This document shows, piece by piece, positions 25,013 through 33,908 of a stretch of 40,763 nucleotides of DNA. The notes under the pieces were generated by a model that worked only from the letters and a program-made list of their open reading frames with translations, was not told the origin of the DNA and did no database searches. Source of the stretch: Opitutaceae bacterium (GTDB taxonomy: Bacteria > Verrucomicrobiota > Verrucomicrobiia > Opitutales > Opitutaceae); NCBI GenBank assembly GCA_014376585.1, contig JACMRG010000406.1, forward strand, positions 1 to 40,763. The letters are read 5' to 3'. Position 1 is the stretch's first letter, and each line of letters starts with the position of its first letter. Made by a program: the position numbers and the translations under genes.

Positions 25013-27601
25013 TCACGCCCCCCGCGCCGCCCGCAGCCGCTCCAAGCTCGCCCGAAATTCCGCGACCGCCACCGGCTTCGTGAGGAAATCGTTGGCCCCC
25101 GCCTCAAACACATCCTCGCGCCGTTCCGCCCGCGCATCCGCGGTCAGCGCGACGATCCAGATATCCGTCGCCACGGGTCCGGCCTCGCCCGCGCGGATCT
25201 TCCGGATCGCCGTCAATCCGTCCATCTCGGGCATGTGCATGTCCATCAGCACGAGGTCGAATTCCGCCCCACCCGCGCCCAATGCCTCCAGCGCCACCCG
25301 CCCGTTTTCGGCCAGGGTCCACGTGCAACGGTGGCGCTCCAGCAACCGCTGCGTGAGACGCTGGTTCACGGCGTTGTCTTCCACCAGCAGCACCTTGAGC
25401 GCCCGGCCGGCAACCAAGGGTGAGGCGGGCACGGGCAGCGGCGCCGCCGGGAGTTCCCCCGCCAGCAACCGCCGCAGATGCTCGTGCCGCGCCGGCTTGT
25501 TGAGCAGGCCGGCCACGCGCTCGCGCAACGCCGCCCGCAATTCGGTCGGCAGCGCGAGCGACACCAGACCGATCGTCCGCTCCATCGGCCACGGTGGGTC
25601 CGGCCGCCGCGCCACCGCGAGGGCGAGTGCTTCCGTAAATTCGACCAACACCAAATCCACCGCAGGAGGCAACTCCGCCGGCTCGTCGGCGACGACTACC
25701 CGCACGCCCCAACCCGTGGCGAGGGCGGCGAGCTCCGCCCGAACGGGGCCGGGCCGGGCGATCAGCGCGAGCGTGCGCCCCACGAGCGCCGTGACCGGCC
25801 CCGGTGCCGGCTGGAGCGCCTCGGCGCGGATCGAGAACGTGAAGGTCGTCCCCCGGCCCGCCGCGCTCGCGAGCGCGATCTCACCGCCCATGAGACGCAC
25901 CAGATTCCGGCAGATGACCAGGCCCAGCCCCGTGCCGCCGTAGCGCCGCGTGCTCTGCTGATCGACTTGGGTGAACGGTTTGAAAAGTTTCGCCTGCTGG
26001 TCATCCGGGATGCCGATGCCCGTGTCCCGCACCGTGAAAATAAGCGTGCGCAGGGCGGGCATGGGCACCGTCCCCGGCTCCGCCAACGGCATCCCGTCCG
26101 TCGCCGGCGCGACCGATACGCGCACCTCGACCTCTCCGACCTCGGTAAACTTGACCGCGTTCGTGAGCAGATTGACCAGCACCTGCCGCAGCCGGCCCGG
26201 ATCGGTCTGCACCATCGCCGGCACCGCGGCATCGACCGTGTGCAGCAGCTCGATGCCCTTCTCCGCGGCCCGGGCGGCGAGCAGATCGAGCGTGTCCTCG
26301 ACGCACCCGCGCACATCGCAGGGCATGGGTTCGAGTTTGAGTTTACCGGAGTCGATCCGCGCGAAATCGAGGATGTCCCCCGTGAGTTGCAGGAGCGCTT
26401 CGCTGCTCAGCCGGATGGTGTGCGCGTAATCGCGCTGCTCCGCGGTGAGTGCCGTCTCCAGCATAAGACCCGTGAAGCCCACGATGCCGTTGAGCGGCGT
26501 GCGCACCTCGTGGCTCATCATCGCGAGGAACTGGCCCTTGGCCTTGTCGCCCGCCTCGGCGCGGTCGCGGGCCTCGCGCAACTCGGCCTCGATTTTTTTG
26601 CTCTCGGTCGCGTCCTCGAGCGCAGCCACGAAACACGCGAGCCGCCCCTCGTGATTTTTTACCGGCGTGATGATGCCGCGCACCGGATAGATTTCACCGT
26701 TCTTGCGCCGGTTGAACCAATCCCCGCGCCACGCCTGGCCGCCACGCACCGCGGCCACAAGATCCGCCAATAATTCCGGCCGCGTGCCAGCCACTTGAAA
26801 TTCCCGCCATCCCCGGCCGAGCAGTTCCGCCCGCTCGTAGCCCATTTGCCGGCACAAGCCGGCATTGGCGTAGGTGATCCGGCTCGCGAGATCGACGATC
26901 ATCAGCGCCGAGTGGCTCTGCTCCATCGCCTCGGTGAGGCTGCGGATCACATCCTGCTGGCGCACTTGGCCGCGCAACACCCCCACCGCCGCCAACGGCA
27001 GCCCGCCCAGCAGCGCGACATAAAGCGCCGCCCGCAACGCCGCGATCCACCGTTCCCGCCGCCAATTCTCCGCCGAGACATCCATGCCCAAGATCTGCCG
27101 GCCCGTCGGCGCATCATCGATCCACGCATAACCCGTCACCCACACGCCGAACTGATCCGGGGCCGGTCCCTCCGTCGCCGGCGCACCGGTGCGAATGGTC
27201 GCCTGCAAACCCGGCGAGATTGCCGCCTCGGCGTAATCATCGCCCGGCAACGAAACCTTGTCCGAAGTCGCCGCCTCGGAGTCCGCGAGAAAGATAACTT
27301 TCCCGGCCGGCCGGGTCCGAAAAATATAAACGAAACGCACCGCCGGATTCACGTCATGCAACCGCCGCAACCGCGCTTTGACCCGGTCATAAACCGGCGT
27401 GCCCACATCGGCCTTCGTGCCCTCAAGCGCCCCCAGTTCGCCGGGCTCAAAAGCCGCCGCGCAACGCTTCGCGTCATCGGTCAGCTCGGCCAGGATGCGG
27501 TCACCTTCGTTAACGTAGCCCCGGTAACCCGCCGCCAAGCCCAGCAGTCCCAAGAAAAAACCGGCCGCGATGATTCTCGGTTTGCTGAGGTGCGAAAGCA
27601 T
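25013..27601 (-). CDS. Hybrid sensor histidine kinase with a pseudo-receiver and a receiver domain
   Basis: An 862-residue membrane sensor. It has a transmembrane helix (about 9-28), a periplasmic sensor region (30-185, with a Cache/PAS-like [18 protein letters not shown]), a second helix (about 188-208), a PAS domain (about 220-335), a dimerisation/phosphoacceptor domain with [10 protein letters not shown] (His364), and an ATPase domain with N, G1 (DTGIGIPD) and G2 (GGTGLGL) boxes. A receiver-like segment (about 605-710) has Glu654 where the phosphorylated Asp should be. A true receiver follows (VLLVEDN..., [10 protein letters not shown] with Asp787, Lys842). The output partner is not encoded nearby, so signalling probably continues through a remote phosphotransfer protein. 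The signal is unknown. Confidence 0.93.
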   Translation of the reverse strand: MLSHLSKPRIIAAGFFLGLLGLAAGYRGYVNEGDRILAELTDDAKRCAAAFEPGELGALEGTKADVGTPVYDRVKARLRRLHDVNPAVRFVYIFRTRPAGKVIFLADSEAATSDKVSLPGDDYAEAAISPGLQATIRTGAPATEGPAPDQFGVWVTGYAWIDDAPTGRQILGMDVSAENWRRERWIAALRAALYVALLGGLPLAAVGVLRGQVRQQDVIRSLTEAMEQSHSALMIVDLASRITYANAGLCRQMGYERAELLGRGWREFQVAGTRPELLADLVAAVRGGQAWRGDWFNRRKNGEIYPVRGIITPVKNHEGRLACFVAALEDATESKKIEAELREARDRAEAGDKAKGQFLAMMSHEVRTPLNGIVGFTGLMLETALTAEQRDYAHTIRLSSEALLQLTGDILDFARIDSGKLKLEPMPCDVRGCVEDTLDLLAARAAEKGIELLHTVDAAVPAMVQTDPGRLRQVLVNLLTNAVKFTEVGEVEVRVSVAPATDGMPLAEPGTVPMPALRTLIFTVRDTGIGIPDDQQAKLFKPFTQVDQQSTRRYGGTGLGLVICRNLVRLMGGEIALASAAGRGTTFTFSIRAEALQPAPGPVTALVGRTLALIARPGPVRAELAALATGWGVRVVVADEPAELPPAVDLVLVEFTEALALAVARRPDPPWPMERTIGLVSLALPTELRAALRERVAGLLNKPARHEHLRRLLAGELPAAPLPVPASPLVAGRALKVLLVEDNAVNQRLTQRLLERHRCTWTLAENGRVALEALGAGGAEFDLVLMDMHMPEMDGLTAIRKIRAGEAGPVATDIWIVALTADARAERREDVFEAGANDFLTKPVAVAEFRASLERLRAARGA

Positions 27602-27674
27602 GGGCGCCGGTCGCCGGCCCGATCACCAAACGGGGCCCCGCAAATCCGCGCAACCACGAACACGCCCCGACCCG

Positions 27675-29312
27675 CTACGGCTCGCGTTTCGCCGGCAGAT
27701 CCCGGCCGTTTTGGTGCAATATTAGCCCCGTGACCTTGCCCGCCGCATCGCGCGTAAAACTGATCCGCGCATCCACGATCTTATAGAAAAACTCATCCCG
27801 CGCCGTCGCGAAAACCGGCGCCGCGCCCTGCCCCGTGAGCTGCACCGCCAGGCCGTTCTCCCGCAGCTTGACCGTGAATACCGCCTGCGGCGCCGCGCGA
27901 TACGCGCCCGGATATTCGGCGAGCGTCGCCGCCGGCAGTGCGATCTCTTTTGGTCCTGGCGGGAGGTCTCCACGCGGCGCCCGTTGATCGGCGCCGTTTT
28001 GATGGAGCACCAGCGCCACAACCTTGCCCGCCGCATCGCGCTCAAAAGAGATTTCCGCCGGCACACCGGCGAGCGCGAAACGATCCGGCGCCGTCTCCCG
28101 CAAACCCACCCGCCCCTGCCCCGTCGCCTGCGCGAAAAGCGTTCCCCGCGCCGCGGTGATGTCGATGGCGAAGGCCGGCGTAAGCGGGTAGCGACCGACG
28201 TAAGTCTCGGGATCCGTCACCGCGGCAACCGCCGGCTTGGCGGGCTTCGAGCCCAGCAGCGCGTAGCCGATTTCGTCCACGCTTGCCTGATGGTTGGTGA
28301 GCACGGCCACGCCTGCGCCGTTCGCTCCCGGGACAAAACCGACAAAACTCCGGTAGCCACCCGTGCCGCCATTGTGCCACACGACCGGTCGCGCCGCGTC
28401 GCCTTGGAGAAACCAGCCCAGTCCGATCTGCCCACCCATGTCCTCGACCGGACGCTGCGCCGTCGTTGTCGCCGCGAACGCCGCGTGCAACGGCATATCC
28501 GCCCCGCCCCGCGCCGCCTGGAGAAAAATCGCCAGATCGCGCGCCGAGGAACGCAACGCCCCGGCCGGCGCGCACGCCAGAAACGTCCAATGGCCCACCC
28601 GCTTGCCGTCGCCGCCATGTCCCGGCGCGAGGCCTTCGGGCCATGCCGATCCGCGCATAGCCAGCGCCGTATGCTTCAATCCCAAGGGACCCAACACGTG
28701 CGCCTCGAGCGCCGCCGCATACGTCGTGCCCCAAGCCGCGCCCAGCGCCTCGCCCAACACCGACACGCCGAAATTGGAATACGCCACGCTCCGTCCCACC
28801 GGCGCCGCCGGCCCGTGCAAGCGCAGACCCGCCACCAGCGCCGCACGATCATAGGTCGCGTAGGGATCGGGATTGCCATCGGGATTCGCGCCGATGTTCG
28901 CCGGCAGCCGCGGCAAACCCGAGCTGTGCGTCGTGAGCGCGAGCAGCGTGATCTTAGCGAGCTTAACCTGGTCGGGATCGTCCGCCGGCAGCAGATACAT
29001 CGCCGCCGGATCGTTGCGCGAAACCTTCCCGAGCCGCTCGCTCTCCGCGAGCAGCAGCGCCGTAAACACCTTCGTCACCGAGCCGATTTCAAACTGCGTA
29101 TCGGCCGTGATTGCCCGCGCGTCGTCGGCGGAAAATTTCCCCGCCGAAAAAAACGCCGCCCCATCCGCATCGACCCAAGCCACCGCGACGCCGCCCGGTT
29201 TCCCCTGCGCAAACGCATCAAGTCGCGCCTGCACGTCCGCGGGCGGTTTGGCGGAGGCGATCGCAACAACGAGGAGCGCGAACAACAGTCCGAGACCTAC
29301 GGTAGTTTTCAT
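27675..29312 (-). CDS. Secreted beta-lactamase-fold serine hydrolase with C-terminal repeats
   Basis: A 545-residue protein with a signal peptide (LGLLFALLVVAIASA). Residues about 25-365 form a class C beta-lactamase/DD-peptidase-type domain with intact active-site motifs: SVTK (Ser78-Lys81), YSN (178-180) and HNG (313-315). Such proteins include esterases, D-aminopeptidases and peptidoglycan enzymes; antibiotic hydrolysis is not implied. Two related C-terminal modules follow (about 375-455 and 470-540), each ending with a DAAGKV...LHQNG motif, like the DUF3471-type beta-barrel extension. It probably acts in the periplasm or outside. It lies 73 bp before the histidine-kinase start on the same strand and may be co-transcribed with it. 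Confidence 0.9.
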   Translation of the reverse strand: MKTTVGLGLLFALLVVAIASAKPPADVQARLDAFAQGKPGGVAVAWVDADGAAFFSAGKFSADDARAITADTQFEIGSVTKVFTALLLAESERLGKVSRNDPAAMYLLPADDPDQVKLAKITLLALTTHSSGLPRLPANIGANPDGNPDPYATYDRAALVAGLRLHGPAAPVGRSVAYSNFGVSVLGEALGAAWGTTYAAALEAHVLGPLGLKHTALAMRGSAWPEGLAPGHGGDGKRVGHWTFLACAPAGALRSSARDLAIFLQAARGGADMPLHAAFAATTTAQRPVEDMGGQIGLGWFLQGDAARPVVWHNGGTGGYRSFVGFVPGANGAGVAVLTNHQASVDEIGYALLGSKPAKPAVAAVTDPETYVGRYPLTPAFAIDITAARGTLFAQATGQGRVGLRETAPDRFALAGVPAEISFERDAAGKVVALVLHQNGADQRAPRGDLPPGPKEIALPAATLAEYPGAYRAAPQAVFTVKLRENGLAVQLTGQGAAPVFATARDEFFYKIVDARISFTRDAAGKVTGLILHQNGRDLPAKREP

Positions 29313-29431
29313 AGTGGAAGCGGGTCACAACCTCAGATCTCCGAGCCAAACAAGCGAGACCGGACGCCCGGTATCGCCCATACGGTCCAAACCACTTATC
29401 CGACACAGATCTCTCTAAACGCGTTGAAAAA

Positions 29432-29527
29432 GGTAGGGGCGGCTCTCCGCAGTCGTCCGTTTTTTCCGCGTCCTCCACCCAATCTAGCGGCCCGAACTGC
29501 GGACGCCTCGAAGAGACGTCCCTACCC
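29432..29527. repeat. REP-like inverted repeat, GGTAGGG...CCCTACC
   Basis: Left arm GGTAGGGGCGGCTCTCCGCAG, right arm CTGCGGACGCCTCGAAGAGACGTCCCTACC in inverted orientation. It lies between the end of hicA and the start of the serine-hydrolase gene. The rest of 29313-29551 shows nothing else. Confidence 0.6.
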
Positions 29528-29551
29528 TTCGGACCCTTTTTAGACGCGCGC

Positions 29552-29764
29552 TCAAAGATCCTCGGGCTCCAAACCAGTGTGCCGTGCAATCCGCGACAGC
29601 ATCTTGGGGCCAATCTCGACGCCTTCGTGAAATGCAAAAACAAAGTCGGGCCATCCGGCTCGCGCCAAAATACGATGTGAACCACTCTGGCGTTTTACCT
29701 GCCACCCGATCCACAAGAGCGCCGCGAGCACCGCTTTCGCTTTGCGCGCGCCCCAAACACTCAT
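29552..29764 (-). CDS. hicA: HicA-family mRNA interferase toxin
   Basis: A 70-residue protein with the double-stranded-RNA-binding-like fold of HicA. The signature KRQSGSHRIL contains the conserved catalytic Gly-Ser-His; it follows the helix KAVLAALLWIGW and is followed by FVFAFHEGVEIGPKMLSRIARHTGL. HicA toxins cut mRNA independently of, or at, the ribosome. It starts at 29764, overlapping the hicB stop by 4 bp, so the order is antitoxin first. Confidence 0.85.
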   Translation of the reverse strand: MSVWGARKAKAVLAALLWIGWQVKRQSGSHRILARAGWPDFVFAFHEGVEIGPKMLSRIARHTGLEPEDL

Positions 29765-29961
29765 GCCGCCACCGTAAATACCCGCGCGATTTCCGGCGCG
29801 TCTTCGCCATGTTCGATTTTGTCGGCCAGCGCCCGCAAAACCAGCGCCTCAACCTTAATAATCGCCTCGGCCTTGGTGCTACCATAGGCCATCGCTCCCG
29901 GCAGCGCAGAGACCTCGGCAATCCAGCGGCCATCGTCTTCGCGCTCTACGTCGATTTGCAT
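29761..29961 (-). CDS. hicB: HicB-family antitoxin, short form
   Basis: A 66-residue protein with the partial RNase H-like fold of HicB (EREDDGRWIAEVSALPGAM, then GSTKAEAIIKVEALVLRALA). It should bind and block HicA. Many HicB proteins are longer and end in a helix-turn-helix or ribbon-helix-helix domain; no such domain is visible here, so autoregulation of the promoter by HicB alone is doubtful. It overlaps hicA by 4 bp. Confidence 0.85.
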   Translation of the reverse strand: MQIDVEREDDGRWIAEVSALPGAMAYGSTKAEAIIKVEALVLRALADKIEHGEDAPEIARVFTVAA

Positions 29962-30125
29962 GGCCTGACGATGCAGCAGCCCACCACCCCGGCAAGCGCT
30001 TCTTCGTCAGATCGGCATCGGTGCTTAACAAAGCCTCGCCGCGAGCCCCGGCCTGTTAAACTGAGGTGTCCCTTCAGAGTAGGTTGATAGTTCCGACATA
30101 TCCTCTTCTACCGACCCCAGACGTT

Positions 30126-30458
30126 CTACGCTGCGCCGCGGCCGCTCGGGCCCGTTGGCTCGCGTCTGGACAGCCTCTTCTTTTCGAGTGGCTGCTTGAA
30201 ATGAACGACCGTCACTACGCTAAAGACCTCTTCTGAGTATCCGTAAATGATGCGGTAGGGAAATTCGTGCACTTCCTTCAAAGGCCTCTCCGGATACTCG
30301 TGGACGGCATGCCCCTGAGCGGGCGAAAGTGCCGCGCGTTCTACGCGCTCGATGATGCGAGTGACCATGCGAGCGGCGTAGAATTCCGAATCTTGCGAGA
30401 TGAACCGTCGAATCGCTCGAAGCGAGCGCCGCGCTTCCGAGGACCAAACGATGCTCAC
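30126..30458 (-). CDS. RelE/ParE-superfamily toxin
   Basis: A 110-residue protein with the RelE/ParE fold: VWSSEARRSLRAIRRFISQD, then RIIERVERAALSPAQGHAV and EVHEFPYRIIYGYSEEVFSV. The RIIY strand and the preceding HEFP segment are typical of ParE-like toxins. Whether it targets gyrase (ParE) or ribosome-bound mRNA (RelE) cannot be read from sequence. The C-terminal tail (about from residue 93) is basic and Gly/Pro-rich. It overlaps its antitoxin gene by 4 bp. Confidence 0.85.
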   Translation of the reverse strand: MSIVWSSEARRSLRAIRRFISQDSEFYAARMVTRIIERVERAALSPAQGHAVHEYPERPLKEVHEFPYRIIYGYSEEVFSVVTVVHFKQPLEKKRLSRREPTGPSGRGAA

Positions 30459-30655
30459 GGGAGCGCGAACTCTTTCCGAATCGAGGCGTGAGTGTGGACA
30501 CGACCCGACCGGAAGTCCGCGAGGCCGGCCTCAATCTTCTGCCGCACGTAAATGCGATACATGAGATCGTCCCACGTCGATGATGCCGGGAGACCGCGCA
30601 CGAGTTTGATGGCTTCAGTCTTAACTCGGCTGCGTTTGGCACTGGCGGTCGGCAT
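30455..30655 (-). CDS. Antitoxin partner of the RelE/ParE-type toxin
   Basis: A 66-residue protein with the pattern KLVRGLPASSTWDDLMYRIY, then a helical VRQKIEAGLADFRSGR and HASIRKEFAL. This is the shape of short antitoxins paired with RelE/ParE toxins: an N-terminal fold followed by a toxin-binding helix. The Lys/Arg-rich start may contact DNA. It begins at 30655 and overlaps the toxin start by 4 bp. Confidence 0.82.
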   Translation of the reverse strand: MPTASAKRSRVKTEAIKLVRGLPASSTWDDLMYRIYVRQKIEAGLADFRSGRVHTHASIRKEFALP

Positions 30656-30890
30656 TTTCCGAAATTTGCTGCGGCCAATCGCGATGGCAAGCGGGTCTTC
30701 CGGTAACGTTCGGCGGCAAAATGTTTCGAGCCGTAATAATGGCTAACAAAACACGGCCAAGCCCCCCTCGGCTCGGCTGCCCTGCGGATATGGCGGCGCG
30801 AGTCCTGGCTACCGAGTTAGGGGCCGCCACCGCAGTTCCCCTAGAAAGAATTTCTGCGCCCGCCCCGCCACCTCCTAGTCCCACCGCCCG

Positions 30891-30922
30891 TCATTGCGAG
30901 TCGCGCAGCGACGCGGCAATCC
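30891..30922. repeat. Solo half of the TCATTGCGAG...GCAATCCA repeat
   Basis: Matches the core of the element at 5215-5340 (TCATTGCGAG, TCGCGC, GCGACG, GCAATCCA) but has no inverted partner here. It accounts for a spurious plus-strand open frame at 30721-31143. The rest of 30656-30942 holds only weak palindromes. Confidence 0.65.
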
Positions 30923-30942
30923 ATCAGAATTTCACCGGTTCG

Positions 30943-31506
30943 CTATGGCGCCAAAGAAACCTCGGAGTTGGGCTTTTTGTGCCCCCATTCGACCACGGCA
31001 AAATCGACGCGAACTCCAAACAATCGGCGAGCAACTCGAGCGAACTCATGCTGCTGCGGGTTAAGACGATCTTTGGCCCCCACATTCTTTGCCTCACGCA
31101 GGACAATTCTGCCGTCAGGAAAGAAGGCCAGAACATCAGGTAAACCCGCGAGCCTCCCATTCATAGCAGCGCGCATCGCGGCGATAAACTGCTCCGCGAC
31201 CTCCTCCGGTTTCACACAGACTAAGTCAGGCCGCACGAACACTAACCCACCCCACAATTCAGTGAAATATGCACAACACGCACCTTCCGTGATGAGTTCT
31301 CGCGCGATCATCGCACCAACGGGAATCTGCTCACTATTCTCGATTAACACGTAGTGCTCCCATTGTGTGTTCGTAGTCGCTGCATTGCTCCACCGCTCTC
31401 CAGGTTTCAGCGTATAGGTTTTGCGGTAAGGCTGTCGTGGGCCTGCGCTCCATGAGCGCTCATATACTGGCACAGTAACATCTCCATTTAGAATTGTTGA
31501 ATTCAT
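30943..31506 (-). CDS. VRR-NUC-like nuclease of the PD-(D/E)xK type
   Basis: A 187-residue protein. The C-terminal half has GLPDVLAFFPDGRIVLREAKN, where PD...ExK forms the nuclease metal site, followed by DRLNPQQHEFARVARRLFGV and VDFAVVEWG, the usual ending of VRR-NUC domains from phages and restriction-like genes. The N-terminal part (about 1-95) is not recognised. The coding region is visibly less GC-rich than its neighbours, which suggests recent transfer. It stands alone: no helicase or methyltransferase is adjacent. It may belong to a defence or mobile-element context with the neighbouring toxin-antitoxin genes, but this is inference. Confidence 0.75.
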   Translation of the reverse strand: MNSTILNGDVTVPVYERSWSAGPRQPYRKTYTLKPGERWSNAATTNTQWEHYVLIENSEQIPVGAMIARELITEGACCAYFTELWGGLVFVRPDLVCVKPEEVAEQFIAAMRAAMNGRLAGLPDVLAFFPDGRIVLREAKNVGAKDRLNPQQHEFARVARRLFGVRVDFAVVEWGHKKPNSEVSLAP

Positions 31507-31797
31507 CGTAATCGCGCCGAACTGTGTTGGTCGCCCTAACGGCGTTTTATCGGGTAGGTTTTCCGAAATTTCCCGTTCATCGTCTTATGAAATTTACGGT
31601 GCAGATTCCTTGTGTGCCATGAGGCCGAAAGGCCGATTCGCCTCCGGATTCATGGTTCCACTGAAGACATGCGGCACGCACTTAAAGTCGAGGGGATTGA
31701 AGCGCTCAAATCGGAAGACGATAGAAACTACGGCCGGACCCGCGACAACCTTCGCGTCCAACGTTGCCGACGCCACCCAAACTTCCACGCTCCCTCC

Positions 31798-33057
31798 ATG
31801 CCCCGTCGCCCCGCTCGCTTTGCGTTGCTTGCTCTCGCCGCCGTCTCGCTCGCCCACGCCGACGTGTCGCGGCTCCCGCCTGGTCTTCCGCCGGCACCCG
31901 CCACCGGACCCGCTCTCTGCCCCGCCGGATTTCTCACGCCCGCCCAGGGCGCTGCCGTGCTCGACGTGGCGATCACGCAATTCCCCGACCGCGCATCGTG
32001 GGACACCTACGTCACCCATCTCCGCACGCGCATCCAGGAAGCCGCCGGCCTCGCGCCCTGGCCGAAGCGCACTCCCCTCAACGCAATCATCCGCGACCGG
32101 CGCACGCACGACGGCTACACGGTTGAAAACGTCGCCTTCGAATCCGCACCCGGCATTTTCGTGACGGGGAATCTCTACCGCCCGCTCGGCGGCGCGGGCG
32201 GCGAACACCCCGTCATTCTCTCGACGCACGGACACGCGAACAAGGTCGTCACGCCCGCCGACTACGACACCCACGCGCGTTTCGCGCCCACTATGCAGAC
32301 CCGTTGCGCGAACCTCGCACGCATGGGCGCCATCGTCTTCTCCATCGACATGTTTGCCTACGGCGAGGGCATCCAGCTCTACGGTCAGGAAGCGCACCGC
32401 GACGCCCGCGCCATCACCATCCATGTGTGGAACGGGATGCGCGCACTGGACTTCCTGCTCTCGCTCGACGGCGCCGATCCCACGCGCGTGGCGGTATCGG
32501 GTGAATCCGGCGGCGGCACGCAGACGTTTCTCATCGCCGCCCTCGACCCGCGCGTGGCGGTGAGCGCACCCGTCGTGATGGTCTCGGCCCACTTCTTCGG
32601 CGGCTGCCCCTGCGAGAGCGGCGTGCCCATTCATCGCGGCGCGGATTACTTTGCCAACAACGCCATGATCGCCGCGCTTACTGCGCCGCGCCCGCAATTG
32701 CTCGTCTCCGACGGCAAGGACTGGACCGCCAATACCCCACGCGTGGAATTTCCCTTCCTCCAAAAAATCTACGGCTACTACGGCGCCGCGGACAAAGTCG
32801 CCAATGTCCACCTGCCCGACGAGGGCCACGACTACGGCCCGTCGAAACGCGCCGCCGTCTATCGCTTCTTCGCCACGCAGCTCGGCCTCAACCTCGCCGC
32901 CGTCACCGACGCCGCCGGCAAGATCGACGAGTCGCGCGTGACCCTCGACCGCGCCGCTGCCCTGCGCGTCTTCACCGCCGATTTCCCCGTGCCGCCCCAC
33001 GCGGTGCACGACGCCGCCGCCATCGGCCGCGCCTTCACCGCGCTGCAAAAGCCGTAG
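31798..33057 (+). CDS. Secreted alpha/beta hydrolase (acetyl-xylan-esterase-like)
   Basis: A 419-residue protein with a signal peptide (FALLALAAVSLAHA). The alpha/beta-hydrolase core begins with HPVILSTHGHANK, carries the nucleophile in VSGESGGGTQ (Ser237), GGCPCES after strand 6, a possible acid in SDGKDWT and the catalytic His in DEGHDYG (His344). The triad is complete, so it is probably an active esterase or related hydrolase acting outside the cytoplasm, perhaps on acetylated plant polysaccharides as in relatives. The ATG at 31798 is chosen because the signal peptide starts there; the longer frame from 31612 has no leader. A 484-codon frame on the other strand is an antisense shadow. About 290 bp of unassigned DNA (31507-31797) precede it. 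Confidence 0.87.
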   Translation: MPRRPARFALLALAAVSLAHADVSRLPPGLPPAPATGPALCPAGFLTPAQGAAVLDVAITQFPDRASWDTYVTHLRTRIQEAAGLAPWPKRTPLNAIIRDRRTHDGYTVENVAFESAPGIFVTGNLYRPLGGAGGEHPVILSTHGHANKVVTPADYDTHARFAPTMQTRCANLARMGAIVFSIDMFAYGEGIQLYGQEAHRDARAITIHVWNGMRALDFLLSLDGADPTRVAVSGESGGGTQTFLIAALDPRVAVSAPVVMVSAHFFGGCPCESGVPIHRGADYFANNAMIAALTAPRPQLLVSDGKDWTANTPRVEFPFLQKIYGYYGAADKVANVHLPDEGHDYGPSKRAAVYRFFATQLGLNLAAVTDAAGKIDESRVTLDRAAALRVFTADFPVPPHAVHDAAAIGRAFTALQKP

Positions 33058-33100
33058 CCTGGAGCTTCAGCCCCGGCCGGATAGCCACAGGCTCAGCCCC

Positions 33101-33224
33101 GGAATCTTTGCCGCAAAAAAGCACAAAAGATATTTCGACTCCGTCTCGAATCCCCCTCGCGCCTATAGGCGCTACGGAGCCTCGTCCGCAGCCCCAATCC
33201 CTTTATGTTTTTTGTGGCTAAAAA
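33101..33224. repeat. Tandem degenerate repeat, unit 1
   Basis: Begins GGAATCTTTGCCGCAAAAAA and ends TTTGTGGCTAAAA. It aligns along its length with 33271-33392, sharing CGTCTCGAATCC and TATAGGCGC/GATAGGCGC landmarks in the same order. Noncoding, between the hydrolase and SWIB genes. Confidence 0.65.
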
Positions 33225-33270
33225 TCCGAAGGCTTCCCGCCCGCGCCTCGCTCTCTCGGCCCCATCACCC

Positions 33271-33392
33271 GGAATTTTGCCACAAAAAGCACAAGGAATC
33301 TTCCTGGCTTCGTCTCGAATCCGTCGCGCGCCGATAGGCGCAATGAAGGCTCTGCCACAGCCAAAAACCCCTTTGCGCCTCTTTGCGGCCAA
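33271..33392. repeat. Tandem degenerate repeat, unit 2
   Basis: Direct, diverged copy of 33101-33224 (GGAATTTTGCCACAAAAAGC at the start, CTTTGCGGCCAA at the end). The ends of each unit are themselves inverted (TTTGCCGCAAAA against TTTTGTGGC), so each unit could fold. Confidence 0.65.
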
Positions 33393-33433
33393 CCCTCCGT
33401 CGCCTTTACTTCCACACCCCGGCAACCTGGCAT

Positions 33434-33464
33434 AAAAAAACCGCCGTGAGCGAACTCGCGGCGG
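33434..33464 (-). terminator. Rho-independent terminator of the SWIB gene
   Basis: On the minus strand a GC-rich stem CCGCCGCGAG-TTCG-CTCACGGCGG is followed by seven T. It lies 24 bases beyond the SWIB stop codon. Confidence 0.85.
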
Positions 33465-33487
33465 CTTAGTAAAAACGAATCGACCGA

Positions 33488-33757
33488 TTAGACGACGTGC
33501 TTCGAAACGAGCTTGGTCATCTCGAACATGCTGACCTTGGCTTTGCCGCCGAAAACAACCTTCAGTGCGGGATCGGCGTTGATCTGCTTCTTGTCCTTCT
33601 TGTCCTGCAGACCGTTCTTCTTGATATATTCCCAGAGCTTCTTGGTGAGCTCCGTGCGCGGGAGGGGCTTCGAGCCTACAACGGCCGCGAGGGCGGCGTC
33701 AGGCGTAACAGGTTTCATGAACGCGGCGTTTGGTTTACGAGCAGCTTTTTTGGCCAT
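33488..33757 (-). CDS. SWIB/MDM2-domain protein
   Basis: An 89-residue basic protein consisting of one SWIB domain: PLPRTELTKKLWEYIKKNGL, then INADPALKVVFGGKAKVSMFEMTKLVSKHV. In eukaryotes the domain occurs in chromatin-remodelling complexes; small stand-alone forms occur in Chlamydiae and Verrucomicrobiota, where a nucleoid or DNA-related role is suspected but not established. The Lys/Arg-rich N terminus (AKKAARKPN) may bind DNA. It is a single-gene transcript with its own terminator at 33434-33464. Confidence 0.9.
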   Translation of the reverse strand: MAKKAARKPNAAFMKPVTPDAALAAVVGSKPLPRTELTKKLWEYIKKNGLQDKKDKKQINADPALKVVFGGKAKVSMFEMTKLVSKHVV

Positions 33758-33908
33758 AGTGGATTTGGGTTTGGGCGCTTTCGAGTGAAAGCATTGCCTG
33801 TTCTAGAGGGAGAATGGGGCGTTTTCCGAGGAAAATTTTGCGAAATCGTCAAACGTTCAGAGGGAGAACTTCCCGACTTGACCGGGAATGCCATTTCGAG
33901 ACCGGCCT

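Noticed and set aside
30000-30060. Integron attC-like site (GCTTAAC...GTTAAAC), and weaker ones near 30740-30825
   Set aside because: The boxes match the R consensus but the site is only about 40 bp and lacks L boxes; the second pair deviates from the consensus. No integrase is seen. A covariance search for attC would decide.
30721-31143. A 140-codon plus-strand open frame
   Set aside because: It contains the translated TCATTGCGAG repeat and runs antisense into the nuclease gene.
31594-33048. A 484-codon minus-strand open frame
   Set aside because: Antisense to the alpha/beta hydrolase, which has a signal peptide and a complete catalytic triad.
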